Shown here one piece after another: positions 10,056-20,361 of a stretch of DNA of 64,000 nt. A program made the translations under genes and the position numbers. Each line of letters opens with the position of its first letter. The stretch's first letter is position 1. The notes below the pieces were generated by a model that searched no databases, was not told the DNA's origin, and was given only the letters and a program-made list of their open reading frames with translations. This DNA comes from Pachypanchax playfairii (lineage: Eukaryota > Chordata > Actinopteri > Cyprinodontiformes > Aplocheilidae): NCBI GenBank assembly GCA_006937955.1, contig SSNP01000030.1, positions 3,901,670 to 3,965,669 on the forward strand, read 5' to 3'.

Positions 10056-10793
10056 TATGTCTATTTAAATTTGACTTTTGATTAACGTTTTGTCCACAAA
10101 CCTCACAACAAAAGGGTTTATGACCTGTGTGGATATGTCTGTTTAAATTATATTTTTTAGTAAATCTTTTACCACATTCATTACAGCTAAATGATTTTTG
10201 TCTTGTCTTCTCTTTCCTGAGTGAGTTTGCCTTTTTCTTCTCTCTAAAATGCTTCTTATGACTAGAACAACTTGAATGACTTGCCACATGTCTAAGAAAA
10301 GACCGCTTGCTGTCAAACTGTTTACTACACTTAGAGCAGCTAAATATTTTCTTGTCACCTGTTTTAGGAGCCCTGCTAACCATCCAGTCACTGTCACTGT
10401 CTTCAGTTACTGATCCAGAGTCTGTGACGTGTTGCAGTATAGAGTCAGGATTGTTCACATCCTTGTCCTCTTCATCATCCTCACTGACTTCAGTTTCTGA
10501 AGAAGTAGAATCATATTTGTTAGTATTTGGATCTGGGTTCTTGGTGGTTCCAGCTCCTCCACAGTCCTCTACTCTAAGTGTTGATGTCATCTGGTCAGCT
10601 GACCAGCTGACTGCAGTCAGGGGAAACCTGGTGGCATCAACCTCCTCCTTCACATTGAGCTGCTCTTCCTCTAGACTGATCCAGAGTTCCTCCTCTTCCT
10701 TCTTTATGTTGAGGGTCTCTTGTATCTCCTGATTCACAACAGGCTTCCATTCTTCAGGAGCTTCTTGTTTAATCAGCGCAGATTGTTGAACAT
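10056..10793 (-). pseudogene. C2H2 zinc-finger protein, exon 2, cut by Tc1
   Basis: The exon starts after a ttcctgcag acceptor with DVQQSALIKQEAPEEW, the typical second-exon opening of the large teleost C2H2 family. An acidic region follows (KKEEEELWISLEEEQLNVKEE, then SSETEVSEDDEEDKD). Next come two complete C2H2 fingers, CSKCSKQFDSKRSFLRHVASH and CNECGKRFTKKYNLNRHIHTGH, and a third, CEVCGQNVNQKSNLNRH, that breaks at its first histidine. Translation then enters the Tc1 end, adding TVGQKSI and a stop at 10033. The family are nuclear DNA-binding regulators, often multi-copy. With a damaged exon 1 and this truncation the gene is most likely dead. Confidence 0.85.
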
Positions 10794-10893
10794 CTGCAGG
10801 AATCATTGAGACACATTTACATTAATGTTAACTTTATATTCACACAAACATCCCATGTTTACTGCTGAGGTCATGAGTTCAATAAATAAATAA

Positions 10894-11135
10894 AATAAAT
10901 AACTCAAAGTGTATCCGGATGCCATCCCGGTCAGCCACATGTCACTGGAACAACAATACATAATGGAAAACCGGCAAAAGTTCAAAAGTTTGGGAGCATT
11001 TTACAAAAATAAAGAGAAGCACATACAGTGCAAAGTCTGCAAAGTAGAACTCTAATTTCACGGGAGCACAACGGTGATACACAAACACCTTAAAAGGAAA
11101 CACGTCATGGTGGAGGATGAAGACGGACAGTTGCC
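10894..11135 (+). repeat. BED zinc-finger fragment, copy 2 (hAT/ZBED-like)
   Basis: Better-preserved partner of 181-385. The plus frame reads KNKEKHIQCKVCKVEL, then a TAA at 11053-11055, then FHGSTTVIHKHLKRKH. The C-x2-C and H-x-H ligand pattern of a BED finger is therefore present with one stop codon. It sits in the presumed intron of the zinc-finger gene on the opposite strand. Flanking similarity ends quickly, so only this exon-sized piece is shared between the two copies. Confidence 0.6.
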
Positions 11136-11147
11136 TCTGTAAGCTAA

Positions 11148-11625
11148 TAGTGCGTTCCAGCGGTCCTCGGAACTCGGAATTCTGAACTGTGAGCTCGGAG
11201 GTTTCAGAGGACCCCGAGATCCTACATTTAAAGATGGCTGCGTCTGGAAATAACAGTACTACTTGTCATCTTTATTTTTTCCTCATTTACATGCTCTGCT
11301 TTCATTCTGTTATTCTATATAAGTAGCACAGAGTAGTTAGTATTGTTGTCACAGATAATTACGTTGTTGCAAAGCTGAAAATAAATATGAAGACTTGCAA
11401 ACTTTGCCGCCAAAACTGACTGGTGTTTATGGTTTTTACTGTAGGTGCAAAGAATACTTGGTTATAAGTTCTTTGTACTGAGATAGAGGAACAACACACA
11501 GCTTTGCTGGTGGCATCCATTTTTTCTGAGTTGTTTTTCCAAATGGTCGCTGGAACGCAACACGAGCACCTTATGTCATTTCCATGTCGGGAATTCCGAG
11601 TTCCGAGGACGACTGGAACGCACCA
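11148..11625. mobile_element. 478-bp MITE, PIF/Harbinger-like
   Basis: Ends are inverted repeats: TAGTGCGTTCCAGCGGTCCT on the left, and the reverse complement of the right end reads TGGTGCGTTCCAGTCGTCCT. Similarity continues through CTCGGAACTCGGAATTC. TAA flanks both ends (11145-11147 and 11626-11628), as for the TWA target of PIF/Harbinger elements. There is no coding capacity. The superfamily is inferred from the 3-bp duplication. Confidence 0.75.
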
Positions 11626-11639
11626 TAAATTCCTCTTGT

Positions 11640-12185
11640 CAGCTGCTAACATTAGCAAGGAGTTACTTGTATTTACAGCTGTAGCAACAATAGTATCAGT
11701 GGCGATGTTATTACAATTAGCATTTTTTTTATTTAATTTTGGTTTAAGATGCCTACCTCCATTTGATTGTGTAGCATTTGTATTTATTTTTTAAGTCCCG
11801 TTCCTTGATCTTTTAAAAGTTGTTTGGTAAGCTATTATCTTGTCTTTATTTTTAGATAGCACATAAAATATCACATTTTAAACTAGAAGCTAATGATGGT
11901 ATATTATTGCAGCTGCATCTAGTGCAATAAGCTATAACAGGAAATTGATTAACTGTGATCATTTGGATTTTCAATGTTTTATTTTTAAAAAGGACAAAGC
12001 AAAAGCTTTATTTATATTTTTTAAAAGACAAATATGTTTTTTGGTTGTATATCAGTCACAGTTACAAATGCAGACAACAGCTACACGAGTTTTGATTAAG
12101 ATATTAAATCCATTTGCTTCCTGAAAACTGGAACTAATCTTTAATTATCATCATCGCACTTATAGAAAAATGAAAATATACAAAC
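11640..12185. other. AT-rich intronic sequence of the zinc-finger pseudogene
   Basis: No further element or coding pattern was recognised between the MITE and the probable first exon. Confidence 0.4.
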
Positions 12186-12361
12186 CAAATATGTAGAGCT
12201 GATCATTTGGTTTGATATCAGCAGCCAAGCCGTTGTTTTGTTCTTCAATATTTGCTGAACACGACATTTCTTGTTTGTTATCATCAGCTGCTTTTTCCAA
12301 AATCCCTCATAATTTTTTCTTTCGCGATGTCCAGTCGCTGTTTGACTCACTCTCGCCACAT
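12186..12361 (-). pseudogene. Probable decayed exon 1 of the zinc-finger gene
   Basis: The minus strand from an ATG at 12359-12361 gives a frame containing VKQRLDIAKEKIMRDFGKS, resembling the first-exon helix of teleost C2H2 genes (VKQRL-x-A-x-E-x-I-x3-F). An in-frame TGA at codon 5 and a frameshift after GKS break it. A shifted frame continues EEQNNGLAADIKPNDQLYIF up to a G/gtttgt donor at 12186/12185. A phase-1 junction to the exon at 10793 would give F-DVQQ, consistent with the family. The resemblance is by eye and modest. Confidence 0.45.
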
Positions 12362-12490
12362 CTTGGTTAATTTTCATTCACCAACAGTCTCCTTTTAACA
12401 GTTACTAAGCTGTTAAAGACGAGTCTAAAACGTTTGACTTATTTCCAATGAACTGCTGCTAACTGTTCATCAACTCCCGTATGTTTCTAG

Positions 12491-12526
12491 GTCTTCCGGA
12501 AGAGGATGTCACGTCACGGCGCCGCG
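12491..12526 (-). promoter_or_regulatory. Promoter-like GC block with ETS and CRE/E-box-like sites
   Basis: A perfect CTTCCGGAAG palindrome (ETS/GABP type) at 12493-12502 is followed within 10 bp by TGTCACGTCACG and GGCGCCGCG. CpG-rich sequence of this kind is unusual in this AT-rich region and typical of broadly active vertebrate promoters. It lies about 130 bp upstream of the presumed zinc-finger exon 1 ATG on the minus strand. A divergent plus-strand transcript is possible but no gene was found. Confidence 0.5.
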
Positions 12527-12539
12527 ACGAAGGCTGGTC

Positions 12540-13950
12540 AAAAAATTTTTTTTCAAAACCTTATTTATAGTCAGAACGTAGCAGATTTTCATGCATTGCG
12601 TTTGTACGGAAAATAAAATAATAGAAAAATGTGTGAAATATATGTTATATGATATATGTTTACCATAGTAACAGGGGTTAAAACAATAAGGTATAATTAT
12701 ATATAACTCAATGGGTTAAACATTGATAAATAATAAAGCAAAAGAAAAGTATATAGAAAAGAGGAAAAAAAGAGTACCAGTTGAGTGGCTAATCACACTA
12801 GATGCCTTGTTCCTGCTGTTGGCCAATGGGGGAAACATCCGCAAACGGCGGCCATCTTGCTGCAGTGAACTGTATCACTCATCAGTGTTTATGCTGCATG
12901 AACTTTTTAAATAATTATAACTTGCTCAAATTCACACTGACTGTCAGATGATTTGGGTTTTTCTAAACATCAGAGATGTAGTTACGACACTACATACTTG
13001 TGAATAATTATATAGTATTAATATTACAAATATTTATTACCAAAGCTTCTAGAGCAGAATTATAACTATGGACTCATATGAAAATACTTGGGTGCAATAA
13101 ATATAAACAGGTTTTTATATATAATTAATATTTAGGTTTCTAAAACCCAGTGTACCAATATGAGAACCTTCCTAATATAATAGAATATTTATATTTTTAC
13201 GTGTTTAGTTTGAACAAATGGTTCCAATATATTGAAAAATATATATATATTGACATCATCACCTTATGATAAATGATAAACATTCCCTTCAGGGGGATGG
13301 TCCTGCTGAGTTTATTTTATTTGGCTCAGAGTTCAGTTCAGAGACCTCCAGCATCAGCAGCACTCCTCACAATGCTAACGAACGCAATCCATTCAACCCC
13401 GCAGGGATCAGAAAGGGACGAAACATATTACAGTTTTAAAAAAACTTTTATTTGATTAAGTTCAATATTTGTCAGCTTTGGGGAGTTTTATTTTTATTTT
13501 TTTTATTTTTCATTTAAGACAATAATATTCCATCACTATTTTCTAACTGGTCTCCCAGCGTTTTTTTTTTTTTTTTTTTTGAGTGCTACAGTACATGTGA
13601 TTACAGGAAATGTACAGGATTACAGAAAATAAGCAGCCAAGCAGAAGGAAGTGTTGTGTGAGCTTGTCAGTCTCAGTAAGTGCCAGACTGTTTCTGTAAG
13701 ACTTTACAACAAGCTGCTGGCATTCCTGAATGCCTGCAGCACATCCAGCATCATGTTCCATTTCAGATGACTGTGTGTGTGGAGCGTTACCAGGGAGACT
13801 GATACAGGAATCAGCCAAACAGATGTAATACAGAGAGCGTGCGTTGTCTCACAAATGTCAAGAAAGTGACAGTGGAGGAGTTTAAGATGCTCAGTTGTCA
13901 GTTTAGAGCTGGGATGAAGTAACCAACATGTTCCACTTGATTAGATTTCA
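12540..13950. other. Anonymous AT-rich DNA
   Basis: No gene or defined element was recognised. It contains an A/T-rich low-complexity zone around 12600-12700, a short (AT)n at about 13240-13250 and a T-tract at about 13560-13580. Confidence 0.4.
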
Positions 13951-13981
<31 letters not shown>

Positions 13982-14040
13982 TGATGCAGGNNNNNNNNNN
14001 TTTTTTTTTTTTTTTTTTTTTTTGTTTAAAGTGATGCAGG
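13951..14040. other. Assembly gap (10 N) flanked by the same sequence twice
   Basis: A T-tract followed by AAAGTGATGCAGG ends at 13990. Ten N follow (13991-14000). Then a T-tract and AAAGTGATGCAGG occur again, ending at 14040. The two contig ends evidently overlap, so the gap is artificial and the repeat unit is probably single in the genome. The length of the T-tract is the likely cause of the failed join. Confidence 0.85.
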
Positions 14041-14341
14041 ATTTGACCTTTACATGGTGCCACAAGGAACATGTCTGTGTTTTGTCCAAAGGCGTCTTAT
14101 AACCTCATAATCATCATGAGTTAATTCTTAATCAAGTCATAAATTTTTTTTCCTAGTTATTCAAATTTCTAAATAATTTGAGTTAATAAAAACATTGACT
14201 TTGTCATTTCTGGTTATAATCATTCCTTCTTTTTACTCAATTCTCTCAATTTGAAGTATTTATCTTAAGTGTGACACATTTTTATTTATTTTTTTCGATA
14301 ATGTTTTTAAGAAATAGCATATCAGAGTTCCAGATTTCCAG

Positions 14342-14468
14342 ATCCACCAACAAGCCTGAATGGAGCGTCATCAAGGAACTGTTAGACTTGATCGACAAAA
14401 ACAACCGGGCGTGTGGACTGAAAGAAACCAAGGACCAACTGGTGACACAGAAATCTTTGGAAGAGATG
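14342..14468 (+). CDS. Unrecognised exon-like segment A
   Basis: A 127-bp open segment bounded by tttccag and a GATG/gtattg donor-like site. The frame contains NKPEWSVIKELLDLIDKN and RACGLKETKDQLVTQKSLEE. It is charged, helix-favouring and more gene-like in composition than its surroundings. I do not recognise the family. It may be an exon of an unknown small gene or a pseudogene piece. See the segment at 14946-15113. Confidence 0.25.
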
Positions 14469-14945
14469 GTATTGTGGATGTAGATGGGGGCATGGGCGTT
14501 CTCAGCTTAGCAAGTGGTGCAAAAGGTCTGTGATGTAATTTGTAATAGACACTAGTAGTAGGAAACGATAATGGAGGACGTCGAGTTATTTTGGTACTTT
14601 GTACTCAGACTGTGGCTCTTTCTAAAGAAAAAACTCCACGCATGACATGCGAGAAGACGTCGCCAAGCAAGGCAGGTGTGATTCTGTGACATCACTTCAT
14701 ATGCACACTGCCAGGCCAATCAGTGGCTACCACCATGTTGGTAGAAATGTGATTGCCGTCACTTTAATGAACCAATCAGTCTATAGGTGGGTGTGTCGGG
14801 TTGCTTCAGTCCGAGGCAGAGGTGGTCCGAAAAAAGGGGTTGGGTCGGCCCTGAAAAAGGTTGAGGAAACTCGCCAGAACAGGTCTGAACTCACCTGTTG
14901 TGTACTGCACTGACCCTAATGGAAAAGGGACAAAAGAAAAACAAG

Positions 14946-15113
14946 GATCTCCCAGAAGAAATGGAAAAACGCCAAGCTTCTTCCCAGGAGCGATATCTCA
15001 GGTTCAAGAACCTGAAAAACAGCTGAACAGAAGAAGGTCCAGTCTTCTTAACATCTCAAGTCAAAACATTCATAGATGAATACAACAAGGAGATCATGGC
15101 TTACTCAGTCTGA
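14946..15113 (+). pseudogene. Unrecognised exon-like segment B
   Basis: After an aacaag acceptor-like site the plus frame reads DLPEEMEKRQASSQERYLRF, then KNLKNS and a TGA. Past the stop, FLTSQVKTFIDEYNKEIMAY continues to TGA at 15111-15113. It has coiled-coil-like composition. With one internal stop it looks like a decayed coding exon, perhaps of the same locus as 14342-14468. Family unknown. Confidence 0.25.
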
Positions 15114-15689
15114 AAACTGCAGCCTCCTGTGGACACAAACATTTACTGACAGAGAGAAAAGCGTCAAAGTGGAGCAACCAAAACTTCAACTTCAAGATCA
15201 AGTTGAAGTGACTGAGAAAGATAGAAGATGAGGAAGATGAGGATGAAGGAGCAGATTTTCATCTCTGCGCTTCTCATGGATTTTGACTCCTTGGAGATGA
15301 TTAAACAGTCTGAGCCAAAAACATCAAAATGTATTTGGACCTCACAAACAAAGGAAGATAAGTTTTCTGATCCATTTCCATCAGAGATCCTTTAATCTGA
15401 AAGAAAAATCCACACTTCCTGGCCTCCTGATAACAGCAGCAACTAAACCCCCTTTGTGTTGTGGCTTGATTTATGACTAACTGAACTGTTCACACGTGGA
15501 AAAAACATGCTAAATAAATGTAATTATTTTCTGTAAGAGAAAATTGCTGCTTTAATGTATCTGTTGTTTCTGTTTTTATGCTGAACAACATCTATAACTG
15601 TTGCTGATGGAAGCTGCAACCAGTAAAACCTGGTGATTAATGAATGATTTGAATAGAAAATGTATTTAGTTTGATAGTTTTGTATAGGA

Positions 15690-16150
15690 GTCAAACGCAG
15701 GAGACAAGAGCTTAAACTAAAACACACTTTATTTAATGAAAATAAACATCCTGACGTGGCAGCAAAATATGAAAACTTACTGTAAAACAAGATGGGAAGC
15801 GAAGAAGAGACTAAAGTCCAACAGCGAGACGAGGCGTGGTACTAAATGAACACAAAGGAGAGCAATTAACACAAACGCAAGACACCTGAAGAAGAGAGGG
15901 ACTGGAAATGAAGCTACAGCTGAGACACAGGGAGAACAGGAAGTATAGACGATATCAAACTGAAAGCATAACAGGAAGTACAAATACTGTCGACATAAAA
16001 GCAGCACAGGAAACGTAAGACACGACAAAAAAGGCTGAACAGGAGACCAAGAGAGAGAGAACAATTAAAGCCCCCAAATAACCTCATAACCAAATTTAGG
16101 AGAGAAAAAACGAAACCAACAAAACATTCCAAAAGAACCAAAAAACCCAG
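15690..16150. repeat. Possible interspersed repeat
   Basis: Purine-rich text with recurrent acaggaagta-like and gacacctgaag-like motifs, of the kind seen in the untranslated parts of fish transposable elements. A similarly styled tract is at 21655-21905. No ends, frame or family could be set. Confidence 0.3.
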
Positions 16151-19100
16151 AGATCCAACATAGTTTAACTTTTATCTGTAACTGAAAACAAATACCGACA
16201 TATTCTCCCTTCGATATTTTACAATCTCAGCCTTGAAGATCCAGCTTGAAGAGAACAAAACACAGTCAGTGATCTCATGCTGCTTCCTGCATTTCATATA
16301 AATATAAATAACAACAGTATAAATGACTTTGTCACATTAAAATGACAGAATGTAAAAATACTTTTGTTACCAGTCAGTCAACTTGCTGGGAAAGTTTCTA
16401 TAATTGCAGGAAATGTGCCGAGATCTCCCAGCTGAGGCCTCTCAGCTGTTGCTGTTTTTAAATCCCGCCTGAAAACACGTTAAAACTTATTGATTTTTTT
16501 TTCTCAACATTAGAACTTTTAAATGTCCACTTTAAATCTTGATCTCTCTTTAATCAGTTTTTAAAAATATAATCTGATGTCATTAAATTGTTTTTATTCT
16601 GTCATTTTTTTATATAGTTTTCTGTTTAATTATTTGTTTTTAAATGTGTTTTATAATAAATTTGGTCAACCGACTGATTTGACATCTATAAATCATGTAC
16701 ATACTTAGAGTTTTTCAATCAAAAAACAATAAAATGATGTTTTTCAGTAATGATGAACCACATCAACGTGTTTATATTAGTTTGATGCTCAGATTAAACT
16801 ACATTCTCAAGACCCTGAACAAACTAAGAGACCAGCATTATGTCTCTTTCTGACACAATCAGGAAACATTTTTAGATGCTGATTCATTCGTTATCAAAAT
16901 ACTCCAGCTGTATTCTTCTATTGTTTTCGGAGTTTCGGCAAAGCCATCTCCCCAGGCTGTTCTTTTGCAAGAGCAGAGCCGCTCTGTCTCCATTACCTGC
17001 TCTGTTGTGCATGATGTCATCTTCCTTTACTGCTGTCATATTTTAACTGATTTCCAAGTAAAATAAGAAAAAAAAAGACATTTTCAGTGACTCTAATTTC
17101 TAGGGATGATCAGACTTTTTGTGTGGGAGCTGAAGCCACGGACTCCAGATCAGATCAGTACTGACAAACTGAGACAAAGTCGTCAGCGTCTGCAGGTTTT
17201 CTCCACGCCACAGATATTTTACTTAAACAAGGTTATCCACAACGCTTCAGACCTCAGGTGTTCCATCAGTTGCTGTGTCTGTCTCTCATGTTATCAATTA
17301 TTTCACTGCTGTGATAAATTGCTCCGACCCCTCGAGGCATCTGCTGTGTCATACACAAACACAAATGAGCATTTAACAGGTACATAAACTTTTTTTTTTT
17401 TGCAGTATTTATCATCCTGGTTTGAGAGGAGCGATGCAGAGACAGGAAAAGAACCAAACATGCAATTTAAAGGTCAAAAAGAAAAAAAACTCTAGAAGGA
17501 ATCTGAATCTGTTCATGTCCCTGCAGGTATTTTTATTTGTTATTAGCTTGTGGTTTTCCAATGCAAAACCTTTGTGGAAAAATTGTGCAAGTTCTGAACA
17601 TTTTGACAGTAAAGTCTCTTAATCAGGCAAGCACCATCAAACAAAACACTGAAAAGAATTTGGGAAGGATTCCATATCTGCCGTCATATACGTGACGCCA
17701 ACATGGAAAAATGTCCCAACACTCCTCACCTGCTTCGCCTTACAGCGTGCCAGGTTTCCATTTTCCTCCTGATGCTTCTAATGATTGTGAATTATGTGTA
17801 ATTCACGTGAAGCAATCAGGAGAAAATGAGAATAAACATTTTCATTTTCATTTTCACAAGCCTGATTCAGTCACAGCATGTTATACTCTCACTGCACTGT
17901 GACAAAACAATATATATAAATATTTTTTTTTTTCATTCTTCAGTCAATTCTTTTGGGATGTAAAAGCTACATCTGACCTCATTTTAGAGCCCCTTCTTGT
18001 ACATCCTGTGAATTGTTTTAAATCACACTGTGACAACGCTGAAGGCCAAAAAAAACAGGATTTGATTTATTGCTTCTGTGACCAATTTCTGCCCTAAAAT
18101 TGCTTCTTGTCTCTCTCCAGCTTCTCATTACTCATGGTGCTACAGATCAAATGACTTAAGGCCATTAAGTCGACAGATTGACAATAAACACTTTCATTTT
18201 TACAGTATGAATGTTCTAATAATTCAGGATGATGCTTTGCAAAATGCTCAGGAATATAATCTGATGATACAAATGTAACTTTCTTCATGCACCTTTAAAA
18301 GAAAATCTGTCTTATGCTGTCAAGATGACAGTGTATCGTTCTTAAGCACACATGACTTCAGGGTGTCCCCTCTCTAGATAACCTTTGACCTCTTCAGCAG
18401 GGTCCTGCTCTTCATAGTTGGAATGTGCCTCAGAAGGATCTTTGTCCAGGAATGCTGGGAATGAATGAAATGACATGAGTATTTAACCTGTAGCAAATAA
18501 ATGAACTTTCCAGAAGGAATTTTAAGCCTGAATGAGTTTTTCATGAAAGAATAAACCCAGATGGAAACAAAATCAAAGTACTACAGTGACTATCTTCTCA
18601 GGATTTGATGTGACTCTTCTGATGAAGACTGCAGTCAAAACATGTAAAGGTAAAGAAAAAAAATCCTTATTTGTCTAAACAAAGGAAACTTGATATAATT
18701 GTAGTAAAAATATATAATGACGTTATTGATGAAATTAAAAAATGGTTTTCAGTAAATTTAATGAGCAAACAGTCATGTGATAGTGAAAGGTTTTTATTTG
18801 TTATTCAGGTCCTCCTACAAGACTGAAAACTTCTAATTTGATGCATTGTATGAGTTGTCAAAACCTAAATAATGAAAGGTCATTTCAATTCAGTTTGCCA
18901 TTTTGAAAAAAATAAAATAAATTGGGTAATAAATATTTCCAAGTATCAGGTTATGATGGAGGGACTTTATATTCATCTTGATGCTTTGAACCTACAACTA
19001 TCAACATTATCTAAAGACGAATTGTTTCTGAACTTAATTATTATTAACGATAACCTTTCAGCTGTAAATAGTTTCATTCATTTATCAGCAGAACACACTG

Positions 19101-20090
19101 TCCTTTAAGTTTTGTCTCTGAACATCTTAACAGCATAACTGTGGGCAACAATCAGCTAAACAAGATTTATTAGATGGAAGAAGAACACTGTCTTATTTGT
19201 TAAACAGAGTAATGTCGCCCCCTGGTGGCTACAGCGTTCTCCCCAAGAAATGTTCTTTACTGTAGACATTTAAACACCATTTTAAATAATGTCAGTCATT
19301 CTTCAAGAATTTTCAATTTATTTCAGAAAATAATTAACAAATACTTATAATGCAATTATATTCATTTGGAGCTTTGAAAAGAATTCAAGTTTAAGGACAT
19401 CTTTGATTTATTGGCAATCAATATATTTTTAATTAATAAGAGATACTTTGAGAAATAATCTTTATCCAAGCCAATTCAGCGTTATAATTTATAAAGATAT
19501 GGATATAAAGATAAAGGATATCCTTAGATAGCCATAAAATGTAAACATTGTGGTGGACACTGTGATATATATTTCACACGAGAAGGCATGCTCTTATTGT
19601 GAAGGATTGTAGAGCTGGAAGATGTGTGTGTGTAATGTTTTGTTGGACTTCTGCCTTCAAATAAATAAAAGGTTTTTTGTATTTTTAGTATTGTTGGAAG
19701 TTAGGTAATAAAAAGCTGAGACTGCAAATACGTTTTCTCGTCTCTTTTTGGTGAACTTCCACAACATACCATGTAATTCAATCCAAATAAATATGTTTTA
19801 CATTTATCTGATCTATATTAGTTCTAAATTATAAATGATGCATTTCATTTTTTATTTTTATTATGTGAAGATCCTTTATGTTGTTTATGTACTTTTAACG
19901 TACTTTTTCATTTATTTGTTTGTTTACATATATGTTTGTTTGTTTGTTTATTTATCTATTCGTGTATTTTCTGGTGCTGTTTTCCTTACAGATTACAGAT
20001 TTTAAGGCTTTAGTGTCACCATTCCGGACTTTTTTCAGAAAATGTTCAGAAAAGTTTTTTCAATAAAGTTTTTTCAAAATGTATTTCAAG
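16151..20090. other. Anonymous AT-rich intergenic DNA
   Basis: Scattered A/T runs and short open frames only. The one notable site is a CTCF-like motif at 19215-19230. No exon with family resemblance and no inverted-repeat element was found. Confidence 0.4.
19215..19230 (-). promoter_or_regulatory. CTCF-like motif
   Basis: TCGCCCCCTGGTGGCT. The minus strand reads AGCCACCAGGGGGCGA, close to the CTCF core CCASYAGRKGGCR. The match is by eye. Binding is not known. Confidence 0.45.
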
Positions 20091-20099
20091 CGGAAACCA

Positions 20100-20251
20100 G
20101 AGAGCTCCAGAGCTCTGGCGGAAGCGTCACCAGCGTCTCTGTTGCCAGGGCAACGAACACACCAGAGGGAAAACACCCGTGAGCTTTAAATATTTGAATG
20201 TTTGTTACATATTAACTTTCTTTGCAGGTGTTCAACCGTATTTTTAACAAC
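20100..20251 (+). promoter_or_regulatory. cfap300: cfap300 promoter and 5' leader
   Basis: This short, comparatively GC-rich interval precedes the cfap300 ATG. It contains the palindrome AGAGCTCCAGAGCTCT and an RFX X-box (20141-20154). No TATA box is obvious. A ttctttgcag acceptor-like string at about 20218-20227 could end a small 5'-UTR intron opening at CCC/gtgagc, but that intron would be only about 50 bp, so an unspliced leader is equally likely. Confidence 0.6.
20141..20154 (+). promoter_or_regulatory. RFX X-box, perfect palindrome
   Basis: GTTGCCAGGGCAAC: two GTTGCC half-sites in inverted orientation separated by AG. It fits the RFX consensus GTNRCC(N0-3)RGYAAC exactly. RFX factors activate ciliary genes through such sites near the start of transcription. 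This one is 98 bp before the cfap300 start codon. Confidence 0.85.
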
Positions 20252-20361
20252 ATGGACGCTGGAGAGGAACTCAGTTTGGGGCAGACATTTTATTTCAATC
20301 CTCTTCCCACTAAGTTTTCCTTCCTACAGGATAAAGACACTTTGGAGCTGTTCATGAAATG
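20252..20361 (+). CDS. cfap300: cfap300 coding exon 1
   Basis: Encodes residues 1-36 and two bases of a Trp codon (MDAGEELSLGQTFYF...LELFMK-W). The donor is AAATG/gtagcg. Confidence 0.9.
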
